DNA of 64,000 bases from Heracleum sosnowskyi (GCA_030848705.1 CM061238.1:50941133-51005132), one strand, 5' to 3'. Positions 31,963 to 45,691 are shown, counted from the first letter of the stretch. Notes: generated from the letters alone by a model not told the origin. Numbers and translations are program-made.

Positions 31963-34900
31963 ATGGGAAAGAAGTACAGGTTAGTTGTTTACTATGGGGG
32001 TCAGTTCATGACAAAGGTTAAGTGGCAATACACCGGTCCTAAGGCAAAGGTGTTCGACGGAATGGAAGTCTACAACATGACTGTTAAACAAGTTAGGGAT
32101 TTGGTAGCGGATGTAGTTTCGGATGATGATAAGCTTTATTTCATGAAAGATGGGGTGACCCCGGATCATGGATATGGTTTGATCCTTGGAGACAGTGACT
32201 TAAAAGAGTTGGCTGTTGCTTCTACCATGACTGGAGTCTGCAAGATTCATGTCTTCCATTCCTGGTCCACAGCTACTGCACCAGTTTGCGTTGAAGAAGA
32301 ATACCTAGGTAGACTAATTTTTGACTTCTCATATTTATGCATTTTTATGTATATTGAACAGATAAATCCTGTAATTGCTAAGGGTTCTTATACTGGTTGT
32401 AGGTGAGGACAATGAGGAATTTGAGGAACAATATTCAACGGAAGAGTGTAGCGAAGAAGAAGAAAGCACAGAAGTAGAAGACGAAGGAGAAAACGCAGAA
32501 GAAGAAGTAGAAGAGTGCAAAAAGGTGCAACAAAAGAATGATGTCAAAGCTAAGAGGGGGCTAACCAGGTTGCCGAAGCTGCGTACCAGGTTTACAAACT
32601 CTGGTGGAAAAAGACATGAGGTTGAATTTGACTCACTTGGTAGGTTAATGGGGGAATACAGATCAGAATTTACGAGCTTTTTGGGAGACACGGTCAGGGA
32701 GCATGTTGGCTTAAGATGGTTAACATGGAAGGAGGTGCCAAAAGAAGTGAAGGATAAGCTGTGGGATCAAGTAACGGTAAATCAGCTACTTCGCATTAAG
32801 TACTCTAAATATATGTTACATTTTTAATATGAAACACTATTGTTGAACTTATCTGCTTGCCTTTTATGTGTATTAACACCATGTATTATATATTGCAGCA
32901 TTTTTTTGATATAGAACTTTGTCGTCGAAAGTTTACAATGACTCGGCTTGGTGGGCTGCTTCGCAATTTCAGAAGAAAGATGTATGCAAGATTCATACAA
33001 CCTAACCTGAATAAACCAGCAAAGCTTGCAAAAGTTCCTAGGCAGTATCGTACACTGGTAGAGCAAGCTGATTGGGATAGGTTCGTAGCCCACACGCAAA
33101 CGGATAAATTCAAGGTTGTAATACTTTAATATACGGATCATCGTTTGAATTAACGTATTTTTCCAATGCACTTTGCTGAAATAATTCTTTTGACTATTGG
33201 AAGGATGTCTCCAAAACTACGAAAATTGCGCGATCACGGTCAGTTTTTGATCATCGCTTGGGACGAGGAGGATACCCTCGTCTCAAAGAAAAATTGGTAA
33301 TTCAGATGTGTTTTTATTGTGTTACTAGTGATTATTTTGGATATTAAATGTCTGATTGTGTCATCGTTGCATTATGCAAGGTTTCAAAAAATGAAATAAA
33401 GGTTGATGATGTCCCCTCCCGTGCTTTTATGTGGAGGAAGGGGAGGGAAAACAAAGATGGAGAGTTGGGAGATCCAAAAGTGAAGAGCATGGCAGATTAT
33501 TTAGTAAGTTTAAATATGAGAGTTAGTATATCCTAAAGTGAAGAACATGTCCTTGTTACTAATTTTCTTCACTTTTTTCTTTACAGATGGATATTGAAGC
33601 ACAGATAAAGGACGGACTAATCAAGATTGGGCCGGACGAGGATGCCCTTACAGTGGTTTTTGGCAGGGAGCAGGGTTCATACTTGAGAGGTGTTGGTTGT
33701 GGAGTCACTCCCAGTGCGTACTGGCATTGTCCTCGGCAAAGGACAACAGGAAAAGATAAAATCAAGATTCTGGAGCTTCAATTGGAAAATGAGAAACTGC
33801 TGCGTGAGAAGAAGGATGAAGAGCTGAAGAACCTGTCGTTGCAGATGGAGGCAACGAACAATAAACTGAATAAAGTCATGGCTCAATTGGATTCGCAAGG
33901 ACTGCTTTCAGCAACAAAACAAGATGTAAGCACTACGTAAATTGTTGGAGTTTTTTGTGTTGGAATTTAGTTATCTTGTGTCTATATTCCAAAACATAGT
34001 TTACAAAACTTGTGTTATCACTTGACTTTCCCATTTCACGTTACATTCTGTAGGGAACACCGATAAGTGGGAATGGTTCGAGGGACAGCTTCATTAATGT
34101 TACCATCCCAGCATCGAAAGAGTTTTTAACACCTGTAAGTAATGGCTACTTTAATTTCTTTTTAATTTTTTCCAAGTAGTTGCTGATTTCTTGTCCAAAT
34201 TTCTTAAATTGTAGGTTAAATCTGTGGAGAAGCAAGTGACTCCTACTGCCGACACATCCATAATGGCGCAAAAGGTGATCACTGCCGACACATCCATAAT
34301 GGGGCAAAATGTCATCACCACCAGGAGGAAAGTTTATATATCTCCGCGTACCACTAAATCACAAGAAGATCCAACAATTGTGCAACAGGTATTACAACAT
34401 TGCTAAATGCACATGTATATTGAGATTAACTTTAACTTTAATATGTTGGCAATTATGCTTCTACTTTTGTAGGAAAAGGTAATTAGATCCGGAACCAGGA
34501 AGAAGATTAATTTATCTCAGCCTAGCACTATCTCTGGTCAAATGCCATCTCAGTCAAATCAAACCTCAACAGTTGTCCAATCGGTATGCATTATATTTCT
34601 AAATGCGTATGTATATTAGTTCACTTTACCTTTATGATGTTAATTATGCCACGTACGTTTTTTAGCCAATGAAGTGTACTCTATATATGTTGAATTTCAA
34701 CAACCCGGTTGCACGTGGTACGGCTATCCTTTCAGACCAGAAAGGACAAACCATTCATGGAGTCCCCCTACAAGATGATTGCTATAGAGTTTCTGTTGAT
34801 GAAGTTGTGAAGGGGGCAGCATTCTTACCTTATGAAGCCGGTGATATGCGGACAGTTGAGGATGCTTTGGGTTCTTTTGTGGCTTGGCCCAAAAACCTTA

Positions 34901-35325
34901 TCAAGATAATTGATCATCAAGTACGTTTCTTACTTTGCATTCCATTTTGGTTGTGTGCATTTATTATCCTGCTTTATAATTTTGTTTAAAATGATGGAGC
35001 TTTAATTAAATAACATTACTTGTCCAACGGTCTTAACTTGCTTATCTATAGAATTACATTACTTGTGTTAGAATGGTCTTAACTTGAGGGCTGTTGGAAT
35101 GATCATCGTATTTGTTTTCATGTTTTACTCTAGGTACCAAATCCAACGGCCAATGGGAAAGGGGAAGAACATAGCGCAGCTCAAGCTAAGGAAGAACATA
35201 GCGCAGATCAAGTTAAGAAGGAGAAGAAGAGATGTAATACCATTACTGGTTCCCCAGTAACACGTTCAAAGGCTAAGGCGAACAAGGCAGACAATCTGAG
35301 GAAGAAGCGGAAGCTGGTGGTGTAA
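31963..35325 (+). CDS. TNPA-like transposon protein (Transposase_24/En-Spm type), intact 11-exon gene
   Basis: Exons: 31963-32308, 32403-32776, 32899-33114, 33204-33296, 33381-33503, 33587-33925, 34054-34134, 34215-34388, 34473-34583, 34666-34920, 35134-35325. All introns are GT-AG, and the joined frame is 768 codons including the stop. Domains: PB1-like (about 1-105, LVVYYGGQF); an acidic linker (115-165); Transposase_24 (about 170-430, with WLTWKEVPKEVKDKLWDQV, FDHRLGRGGY and DALTVVFGREQGSYLRGVG); a coiled coil (about 435-485); a C-terminal TNPA-type domain (620-704); and a basic tail (KKRKL). Such proteins bind subterminal repeats and help TNPD excise the element in the nucleus. Confidence 0.9.
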
Positions 35326-36166
35326 TTGTAAACTTAATTTGACTCATGTTAATGTGGTTTTCTGGTTGTGAACTTTTCGATAAGTTGTTAATTTTCTGTA
35401 CTCTGGTTATGGTTATGTGGTTTTTATGGATTGTGGAGTTATACTCCATATCATTGTTATGGATCATGGATTTAGTATGGATTTTATGGATTAATATGGA
35501 CTAGTTTGGAATTTGGCATTTTTTTTACTTGTATTTTGGCATTTTACTTGTTTGCATATTGTGGCCTTTTTGAATTGGATTGTGGCCTTTTGGTATTGTG
35601 ATTTGTATCGGCTTTTTGGTACGGCCGTGGTCATTTATATTACAAATGAAACCTGTTTGTGATGTGGTTAAGTATGTGTGGCTAGTACCACACTTCAGCC
35701 ACACTACCTATTATATTATATTGGGGGATAGTTACTACAATTATTAGTGACTAAAAGCAGTTGTTTAATAGTATATGAAACATACAAACGACCACAGAAA
35801 AATTATAAAATGTGGCCATACCCAAGTTTTTTGCCACGATTTACCAATAAATAGTGCGACCAAAACTAAGCCTTTGATGAATGTTGGTATTTAGCCACGT
35901 TATTAATTCTCTTTAGCCACGACCCATCCTGTGGCTGAAAGCTGGTATTTAGTCACACTTTTGAGCTTAAAACAGGGGCTGTCAGACCCAAGGGGTGGTA
36001 TGCTTTAGTCACTCTGTTTTGAGTTACAGCCACACATCTGGCGTGTGGCCGTAGGGGGCGTAAAATGATCCGACCTTAGGTGACACTTTGCTGAAAAATT
36101 AAAACGTGACGTAAAGTGCTTAGCCACACGTATTTGATGTGACGGAAGCCAAAATTTGACGTAGTG
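35326..36166. repeat. CACTA right subterminal region and terminal repeat
   Basis: No gene is present. GTGTGGCTA, TTTAGCCACG, TAGTCACACTTTT, CAGCCACAC and related motifs occur at least ten times from 35680 to 36140 in both orientations, mirroring the left end. The terminal repeat is 36139-36166. The first 250 bp would be the 3' untranslated region of the TNPA-like gene. Confidence 0.7.
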
Positions 36167-37085
36167 GATGCTTCTCAACATATCGCGACTATCCGGATAA
36201 TATGAATTCACTGCTTAGAATACCAAGAACCTGTCAGTGACTAGTTTCAGTACAATCAATTACTTCTACCCTACAATATCCCGATTAAATACAAGGCATG
36301 GATCTCGTTTCAGGCCTATCAAATTTAATCATATGATTTCTTATTCATAATGCCAAGTTCATATTAATGCAAATTAGAACTCCTTTCTAATTTCATACAC
36401 TCTGGCCAGAACTCGCATACTAAGAATAACATAGGATATTCTCTTCATATACTGGAAGGGGTAGATCCTCTATTGACGTTAACTATCTCCATACACAAAT
36501 CCCTATGCCCAGAATAGACCTAATGGATGTCCTTGAGACTAAGGACTAATCCAAAGCATAGTTCATTATATACAAGATAACTCTAACGATCTCAAGTCTA
36601 AGGACACTTGTACAACTATCACTCAGTGAATAAATATTGACACGTGAGTAAACTCCATTAGCTGTTCAACTTATCGAGTCATGTTCAGTAAACTTATTCC
36701 CTAACAAGCACCTACATACTAGCTATAATGTCACCACACAAATGCCAATGAGAACAGACATCCTCCTGACGGGAGCAAGCATAGTATGTACCAATCTTTG
36801 CGGATTCACCAACTTCCGATTAGTTATCCTATGATCAGGAACTGTTTAAGTCTAGAGTTATCATCTTCTAGATCTCACTATTATAATCTCATTGTAATTC
36901 TAGAAGCTTTACTCTAAACTATGGAACATCTTATTTAAAACACTTTAAATAGATAAAGTCCGTAATAAAAACAAAACAAGTCTTTTATTAACATTAATGA
37001 AATCAAATAAGAATACAAGAAAGTTCTTCCTAACTCATCATACATGATTGGATTTAGGACAAACACTTTCAATATCCCACTTGAA

Positions 37086-39977
37086 CTAAAGCCAATCACA
37101 CTGGTATCTAATACTCATCTTCTCTTTATGATGATCAAAGTGAATCTGAGACAATGTCTTTGTGAGTGGGCCTGCTACGTTGTTATGTGTGTCAACTCTC
37201 TCAATTTTGACATCTCCTCTTTCAATGATCTCCCTAATCAAATGAAAGCGCCGCAAAACATGTTTGGTATTTTTATGAGACCCAGGTTCCTTGGCTTGTG
37301 CTATTGCTGCGTTGTTATCACAATACAACACAATAGGCTCCTCAATGCTAGGAACAAATCCCAACTCAGAAACAAATTTCCTCATCCAAACGGCTTCTTT
37401 TCCAGCCTCACTTGCAGCTATATACTCTGCTTCCGCTGTGGAGTCAACCGTTGTAGACTGTTTGGAATTCTTCCAACTAATCGCACCACCATTCAGAGTA
37501 AACACGTACCCTGACATGGATGTGCTATCATCACTTTCTGATTGAAAACTAGAGTCAGTATAACCCTCTATTTTCAACTCAGATCCACCAAAAACAAGAA
37601 AAATATCCTTAGTCCTTCGCAAATACTTAAGGATGTTCTTCACTGCTTTCCAGTGGTCCTCACCTGGATTGGACTGATATATGCTCGTCACACTAATTGA
37701 ATGACCAACATCAGGCCTAGTATATAACATCGCGTACATGATAGATCATATTGCCGAAGCATAAGGAATCTTACTCATACGCTCCCTTTCTTCAGGTGTC
37801 TTAGGAGACATCTTCTTGGAAAGGGATACTCCATGGCTCATTGGTATGAGACCTCTCTTGGAGTTTTCCATGCTGAACCTTTTAAGCACTTTCTCGATGT
37901 ATGTACCCTGGGTAAGACCTATCATTCTTCTAGATCTATCTCTATAGATCTTCATACCGAGAATGTAGGATGCTTCTCCCATGTCCTTCATAGTGAAGTT
38001 CTTTGATAGCCACACTTTGACTGATTGTAGCATCGGTATATCATTTCCTATTAGAAGTATGTCATCCACATACAACACAAGAAATGTTACCACGCTCCCT
38101 CTAACCTTCTTGTAGACACATGGTTCATCTATGTTTTTGATAAAATCAAACTCTTTGATTGTCTCATCAAAACGGATGTTCCATCTACGAGAATCTTGCC
38201 TTAATCCATATATGGTTCGTAGCATCTTACACACTAGGTGTTCATTCCCTTTGGAAACAAAACCCTCTGGCTGTGTCATATACACTTCCTCTTTAAGTTT
38301 CCCATTGAGGAAGGATGTTTTCACGTCCATTTCCTAGATCTCATAGTCGTATTAAGCAGCAATCGCAAGCAAAATCCGAATTGATTTTAACAAGGCTACA
38401 GGCGAAAAAGTTTCATCAAAGTTAATACCTTGCCTTTGTCTGAATCCTTTTGCCACGAGCCTAGCCTTATAGGTCTCCACCTCGCCATCTGCTCCAATCT
38501 TTCTCTTGTATACCCATTTGCACCCAAGAGGCTTCACATCCTTGGGTGCTTCAACCAAAGTCCATACTTGGTTGGTATACATAGAATCCATTTCGGATTT
38601 CATGGCACTCTGCCATTTCTCTGAGTCAACACTACTCATAGCCTCATTATAGGTCATAGGGTCGTCATCATCAATGATTGACAACTCATTGTCATTCTCA
38701 ATGACAAGGCCAAAATACCTCTCAGGTTGGCGAGACACTCTCTCTGACCTACGAATGGGCTATTCCACAGAAGGTTGTTTAGTCTAAACAGGTGTTTCCT
38801 CTTGAACCGTAGTAGTTTGTGCTTCTTGAACTTCATTAAGTTCTATTTTGCTCCCACTGTTCCCTTCAAGGATAAACTGTTTTTCCAAGAAGGTAGCATG
38901 TCTGGAGACAAATACCCTATGATCGGTGTAAAATTAATACCCTAAAGTCTCTTTAGGATATCCCACAAACTTACATTTTACGGATCGAGATTCCAGCTTA
39001 TCAGGGTCAACTTTCTTGACATAAGATGGACATCCCCAAATCTTAACGTGTTTAAGACTCGGTTTCCTTTCTTTCCATATCCCATATAGAGTTTGAGGAA
39101 CAGATTTGGAAGGCACCTTATTCAGTAAATATGCTGAGGTTTCCAATGCATAACCCCAAAGGAATACTGGAAGATCTGCATGGCTCATCATGGATCAAAC
39201 CATGTCTAACAAAGTTCGATTTCTCCTTTCAGATACCCCATTCAACTGTGGAGTATATGGAGGAGTCCACTGAGAGACTATACAATTTTCTTTGAGATAA
39301 TCTAGAAACTCTCCATTCAAGTATTCACCACCTCGATCTGAGCGAAGAGTTTTAATACTATGTTTGGTTTGTTTCTCCACTTCATACTTGTATTCTTTGA
39401 ACTTTTCAAAGGCTTCAGACTTGTGTTTCATCAAATACACATATCCGAATCTAGATCGATCATTTGTGAAAGTAATGAAGTACAAAAATCCACCCATGGC
39501 TTGCGTAGACATCGGTCCACATACATCTGTGTGTACCAATCCTAGAAAATCTGCAGCCCTCTCTCCATGTCCACTAAATGGAGATTTGGTCATTTTACCC
39601 AATATACAAGACCCGCATGTAGGATATGATTCAAAATCAAAGGGTTCAAGTAACCCTTCCTTATGCAATGTACGAAGTCTATTTTCACTAATATGACCAA
39701 GTCTGTAGTGCCACAAATAGGTGAGATTTTCATCATCCCTTTTCCTTTTATTAGTACGTTCAATTTGTAGTAAATTATGCTCTATGTCACATACATACAA
39801 ACCATTATTTAAAATACCACTACCATAAAGAACATTATCTCTAAGAATTGAACATTTATTATTCTGAATAACAAACGAAAATCCAGCCAAGTCTAACATG
39901 GGAATAGAAATAATATTCCTCACAATCGAGGGAACAAAATAACAATTATTTAAAACAATAGTCTTGCCCGTAGGCAT
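37086..39977 (-). pseudogene. Copia-B pol: integrase, reverse transcriptase and RNase H
   Basis: One minus-strand frame is broken by stops at about 39195, 38934, 38805-38760, 38352 and 37746. Integrase: zinc finger HYRLGHISENRL...CGSCILGK, core VHTDVCGP, LRSDRGGEY, GVSERRN. RT: CKWVYKRKIGADG, MDVKTSFLNG, active site LYVDDILLIGND (intact). RNase H: YTDSSFQ, AEAEYIA, YCDNNAAI. The frame ends at 37086, 15 bp before the LTR. The text is close to the TNT1-94 type of Copia. Stops appear at codons where an amino acid is conserved in the family, so the copy is decayed but still nearly full length. Confidence 0.88.
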
Positions 39978-39994
39978 ATGTAAATCAAATGATC

Positions 39995-40838
39995 CTACAG
40001 CTTCAGCAGAACTCTTGCTCCATTTCCCATCCGTAGAATCACCTCCTCTTCCTCAAGAGTCCTACTTCTCCTTAGTCCCTGCAACGAATTGCAAATGTGA
40101 GAACCACAGGCGGTATCTAATACCCAAGTAGAAATTTGATTTAATGACATATTCACTTCAATCATGAACATACCTGAATCAGAAGAGGCAGTCTCACTAC
40201 CCTTCTTCTTCTTCAATTCTGCAAGGTAAACCTTGCAGTTCCTCTTCCAGTGCCCCACCTTGTTACAGTGAAAGCAAACAGCTTTGCTTTTGGGGTCTTC
40301 AGCTTTTGGTGGAACCGGCCTTTTTTCACCTACTTTCTTCTTCTTGGGAGGGTTCTTCTTCCTTTTCTTAGGATTGGAACCTTCACCAATTAGAAGAACA
40401 GAACTCTTCTTAGAGGGAAAATTCGATTCCGCAGTCTTCAACATGTTGTGGAGTTCAGCCAGGCTGACGTCCAACTTATTCATGTGAAAGTTCACAAAAA
40501 ACTGCGAAAATGAACTCGGAAGTGATTGCAAGACCAAGTCTTGACTCAGCTCCCCATCCATGTTGAAACCAAGTTGTCCAAGACGTTCAATCAAATTGAT
40601 CATCTTGAGTACATGGTCATTCACAGACGATCCCTCAGACATTCTACAGCGGAACAGCTCCTTCGATATCTCATATCGAGCTGTCCTCCCCGCCACATCA
40701 TACAACTCTTGTAGATGCGTTAGGATAGTGTGAGCATCCATATGCTCATGCTGCTTCTGTAGCTCAATGTTCATGGAAGCTAGCATGATACATTGAGCAA
40801 AATTTGCATCATCTATCCACTTACGATACACAACATGT
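39995..40838 (-). pseudogene. Copia-B gag C-terminal part and protease start
   Basis: From the Gypsy-B junction the gag frame continues YRKWIDDANFAQCIMLASMN, then a long capsid region, a CCHC knuckle (CFHCNKVGHWKRNC) and the protease motif WVLDTACGSHICNS. The catalytic D-T/S-G triad reads DTA, which would impair the protease. A one-base shift near 40010 puts the rest of pol in another frame. The N-terminal residues of gag lie beyond the solo LTR at 45692-45869. Confidence 0.85.
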
Positions 40839-43800
40839 GTAATAACCCGAATTTTTGGAATAATTTAAAACTTTTCTTATTATGATTAAGTGCAGCAGTG
40901 AATAGTGAAGTTGGTGGATGAATAGTGATTTTGGGGATTAACAAAAATTTTCTTGCCACCTATGTATGAGACGTAGGGTGGATATTCCGAAATCATATTA
41001 GTGATCTACGGAGTAAATAAGTGAATGCAAAGACGATCGGAATTCAGAAATTCCAAATTTTATTTTGGAATAGTATTTGACCGGGCAGCGAATTATATAT
41101 TATTATATTCAAGAAATGAGATATTAAAATTGAGGAATTGAGGATTTAACATTTTGGAATTTTATTATATTATTAAAGTCGATTTAAGGATTCGATTGTT
41201 GAAGTGAATAGTGAATAGTTACTATTCACTGCGAGCATCGCGTAAAATTTTATTCGCCCTTTAGAAAATATTTCGAATCGTTTCAAGAGGAATAAGGTAA
41301 CATTTACGGGATTAAATATAGACATGGAAGTAGCATGTAACAAGATTAATTCGAGGGATGCAACATTTGGATCATCCATGTGAAAAGAAACGAACTAGTA
41401 AAGCTACTTTAACCAAACGCGTGCATGCGCGACACGTGTCCCGGTGACTCACCAAAATGTGATGACTCACCCCTATTTTAACAAAAATCAGCATCCTTAT
41501 CTTTATTAACCAAAACAAAGAAAAGAAAAAGAAGAAGGAAAAATTCGGGAGAAAGAGAGAAGAAAAATGAGGGAGAAAGAAATGATCGTAACTCGAGATT
41601 CCGTGGTCCGTTTTTGGCGTTCTACCACTCAAATCGAAGCTCTCGAGAAGCCCGACGTAACCATGGTAAGCAATCGCCTCAACCCCGTGATTTACCCTTC
41701 GATTTCAGTGAGTAACAGTTGGAGAAGATGATGAATAGTAACTTGTATTTTGCTTTGTTGTTTTTGATATTGAGTTTGTGGCTTCCAAAGGTTGTATTAA
41801 GCAAGGATTTGAGGTTACATAAGGAATATAGCAGCAATCAAGCTTGGAGGAAGGTATAAACCTCTGCCCCTTTGACTTATATGAGTTTTAATATGGTTTT
41901 GATGTTTATATAAAGTTAAGAGCATGATTAAGTGATTATATGAATTGTTGGTTGAGTTTGGAGGATGGGTTATGAATTTGTTTTGATTATTCATGGAGGA
42001 TTTGACTGAGTGGAGGGTGTATAAGGTGGATGGTGAGTTTGGGATTGTTTGGTGTTGATTTGGGTATGTTTTGAAAATGGAAAACGTTACGATTATAGCC
42101 GTCGTAATGCCCGATTCCCGTTAACTCTAAAAACTGCCTAGAGTCCGGAAACTTAACTGCCTCTTTTGGTTCAGTGAGGAACATGAGTGTGTAGAGGTTT
42201 GTTTCTAGTTTACGTGAGCGCAAAAATCATGCCGTTATGATTTACGATTTAAGAGAAAAGTGAGTTTTAGTAAACGCCGTTCGCAAGAACGACCCATCTC
42301 TGGTCAGCACCTTTGAGGCTATGTTTGGACCACTTAGAAGCCATATTAAAATGTGAAACTTTGAGGAATAATGCTAGAGACAGTTAGGAAGGCTCACGAA
42401 AAAGATTCGGATTAAAAAGATTATTTTTCGATTTTATAAAAATGTTTTAGTCGAGGGCGCGCAAGTGAAAACCACTAAGAGCGAGACTTAAAAACCAAGG
42501 TTCCAAATGGTTAAGTATAACTTGGATTTGAGGATGGATTTCGAACCAAACTTATGATATAAGTATTTAACGGATAACATGGACTTAGTATGAGCCTATA
42601 ACGAGTTAGTAATTCCTTGGTTGTGTTTCGCTTACGTGTTTAAGCATTGAGTTATAAGTGGTTTATCGAGGGGATTAACCGTGTGCTTTCGTTTGACTTT
42701 GTCTAGATTGTTCGACATGGTCAGGAGCCCTATCACCTCTCGAGCATCAGGCAAGTTTACTAAACCTTACTCTATTATTAGAGTGGGCATATTTTCGAAT
42801 GTTTAATACTTGTTGATTCAAAAATATATCTATATATATATTCTTTGTTCCAAGTATCGTGCAAGTTTCTAAAACCATATTTTGAAGTATGCATATACTA
42901 GATGCAAGTTTTCTTATTCCATGCTATGTTTTCCATTAATTATACTAATGATGCATACGATATGATGTTATGCATGTTTTCAAACCTTACATCGTATATA
43001 GATGTAATGGTATTAAAAATGTTGAGACGTAATATATGCGTATGATAGACGCATGCACGTTTTCAAACCTATGCCTCTATAAACTGTTGTTGTGATAAAT
43101 AAAAGATTTTGTGATGATATAATACATGTTTTGAAAGCATGCTTAGAGTAAAAGGCATGAAATGCTATAAACAGTTTTATGATATATATACGAAGCATGT
43201 ATGTTGTTGAACAACTACATATGGTATGATTTCCAAATGTAATTGGATTTGGAGTATGGGATATATGTACGTTTTCATGAGTTCAAATTGATACATAGGA
43301 TGATTCAAGTTGAACTTGTAAGCTATGGATATAGTAGTATTTTGTAGCCGATGTGCTAAGCAAAACCCTCAGTAGGGGGATATATACTCTGCATTTATAC
43401 TTTGGACCGGGAATGGTATCAGTTGTTATCTAGAGATATATTATATACTCTCTATATTTATTTTTACATACTAAGAATGGTATCAGTTGCTATCTAGGGT
43501 TATTTTATTGTGTTATTACAATTAATCTCGATAAGTGGTTTACAAAATTAAAGATCATTTGGAGTTTAATCTATTAAGGGTATAGTTTAAATATATGATG
43601 AATAGTTGTTATCTACCCTTTTTGATAAGGAAGTACTTGAGAAGTATTTCTAAATAAATATTCTTTATTAAATATAGTTTGATTTAATTATTTAAAGCCC
43701 TACTTCTTAAGGAAGTATTTTGTGAAAACTATTTTTAAACCCTAGATAGCTAATAAAGTTTTATTCAGACAATTATAAATATAATTAGAGAAGGTTCCCA

Positions 43801-45691
43801 AAACTATTTCCCGTTTAAGTCTATATTCAGAAAGACTTAAATGTTCGCTCAAACTTCAAAGATACATGGAACCTTTCTCAAGATTTTATGGTTGTTTCAA
43901 GTGGACTGCCCGGTCCTAAACCTTTTAAATCAATGAATTCATCAGCCTGGTTTACTACCATCAAAATGATTTTGATTACTTCCTCAAGATTCGAGGGGTA
44001 AGATCAGTGGAATTAGTTGCATCCATTAACAAGCGTCAACTTGGGAAATATGGGTGAATTTTCCTTTCCAACCAGATATGACTACTTTGTGGAGTTGTAT
44101 TCTCGGGGAAAAAGGGGAAGGAACTTTATGTTTCAGTGTTATGGATTTACTCGAACTTGGAGATATATAAGGGACTGAGTAGCGCCGGTCCCCTAAGGGA
44201 ATTACGCGTAGACCGTCGTTCTTCCCTTAGATTTATCAGTGCCCGACCGTAGGAGAAGTGGATGTAACAGAATCGACCGTCCAAGAACGGGTCTGTTCAT
44301 CCTGCCTACAACTGATTGGCGGGGAGGTAAGTCGGTGTGAGACTGATTATCTTCCCTTCTACGTAGAAAAACAGCAGGGGGATTCGCCTTACGACTGATC
44401 ATCGTAGGGTATCCTCGGCGCCCAGCATCTCCATCTACAGTTCACTATTCATGAAAGAGCACATTTTGTGCAGGTTTTCAGAGAAAGAGAAATTATTCCA
44501 GTTACTCAGTTTTATGCAAGTTTTCAGAAAAGAAAGTTTATTCCAGCCTTTCAGTTCTATGCAAGTTTTCAGAAAGAAAAAGTTTACTCAAGAGTATTCC
44601 AGTTTATTTCAGTATATGAGTTTACCAGAAAGAATATGAATTTATCAGAAAGGTATATGATTTTTGAAAAAGGTATATGGAATCAGATGAGTTTCGAAAA
44701 TGGATTGGACATATTTTGCCTTGTCTTTATTTCCAGAATATGATATGAGATAAATGTTTGATATGAAAGATGATATTTGGAAATTCCTACAACTTCATCT
44801 TTTATTTTATGAGTTATGACTCTGATAAAACCTGATTAAGGATATATATGTATAAGTGGATTTTGGGTTATGGAATCCTTATATTGAATTTTTCTTATAA
44901 CTTCATCTTTCAAGTATATGTTGATAGTCTGCTTATATTTTATATAGCAGATATTTTACAGAAAGGATATACTGAGTTATCTTGTTATTTCATCTTTTAT
45001 ACTATACTAGAACTTTGTTCATAGTATAAACATTGAAAGTTGTAGAGTATTATGAGATGATATTTGAAATACCACAATGGTACTATTTTTGGAATACATC
45101 CCGATAAGAAAATGATTTCAGTATCAAGATATTTTGACAAGTTATTGTCTTATACCCGCTTTATTTCTGGGTCGAATTAAAGGCAGAATTATGCCATACT
45201 TTCATTACCTTGCTGAGCTATCGCTCACCCTTGCTATTATTTTATATATATTATATAGCAGCGAAGCAGGATGCCTATGGGACGGCACGTACCTCGCAAG
45301 GCGTTTCCATAAACAGTTTCAGCAGTGATCCCGAGAGTAGTACGGACCAATCGAATCAGGCTACGAGTTTTGGCATTCAACTTATGTATAGACATGAATG
45401 GCATTAGAGGATTGTGAGCATCAGAAGGCTAAGTTGGTAATGTAACAATACTTAGAAATTGTATCAGTAACAGATTCAAAAGACATTTGGGTATTGTAAT
45501 AAAAGTTATTTATTCCACAGTTGTTGTATTGTGTCGTTTCTGAGACTCTAACCTGTGTGTGTGTGTGTGAGACATATGTTGTGGGGTCATGAGCAGGTGA
45601 ATTATGAATGGTGTGAGTAATACAGGTAAGGCAAGGAGTACATGGATTGTGACAACCCTAAATCCCTGACCCCGGATTTGGGGCTGTTACA
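40839..45691 (+). mobile_element. Gypsy-B: 4.85-kb solo LTR of a chromovirus-type element
   Basis: It starts TGTAATAACCCGAATTTTT and ends GGGGCTGTTACA, with target duplication ACATG at 40834-40838 and 45692-45696. No primer site, polypurine tract, gag or pol lies inside, so it is a solo LTR formed by recombination between two LTRs. Its terminal text and several inner blocks (for example CATCGTATATAGATGT near 42986) match the Gypsy-C LTR. It is thus a related family with very long LTRs. Small ORFs at 41173-44743 are not genes. Confidence 0.88.
45214..45227 (+). repeat. TGAGC/GCTCA hairpin in Gypsy-B LTR
   Basis: TGAGC-TATC-GCTCA is a perfect 5-bp stem, 464 bp before the LTR end. ATATAGCAG|CGAAGC follows at about 45254-45267, like the CAG|CGAAGC after the hairpin in Gypsy-A. 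Confidence 0.5.

Larger units (their letters stand above)
27146..36166 (+). mobile_element. CACTA (En/Spm-type) transposon with complete ends
   Basis: The 28-bp terminal repeats begin CACTACGTCAAATTT on both ends, with two mismatches over 28 bp. The target duplication is GAT at 27143-27145 and 36167-36169. The 9,021-bp interior holds a minus-strand GRF zinc-finger gene, a truncated minus-strand TNPD-like transposase, a 174-bp repeat array, and a plus-strand TNPA-like gene. Subterminal regions are rich in GTGGCTAAA/TTTAGCCAC-type motifs. The intact ends and TNPA-like gene, with a broken TNPD, suggest it can respond to a transposase supplied elsewhere. Confidence 0.93.
26460..37071 (-). repeat. 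Copia-B 3' LTR, split by the CACTA element
   Basis: On the minus strand the LTR starts TGAAAGTGTTTGTCC at 37071, just after GTGGGATAT, and ends TTCCTTCA at 26460. Removing the CACTA element and one GAT copy leaves 1,588 bp. A (GA)n run of about 45 bp lies at 26699-26746. It shares short blocks with the Copia-C solo LTR (CTCAAGTCTAAGGA, GTGTGACCCT-TAGGTT), so both belong to one broad Copia lineage. Confidence 0.75.

Noticed and set aside
40839..45691. Considered as a complete short retrotransposon
   Set aside because: There is no primer site, polypurine tract, internal repeat of its ends or coding domain; its termini and duplication fit a single LTR.
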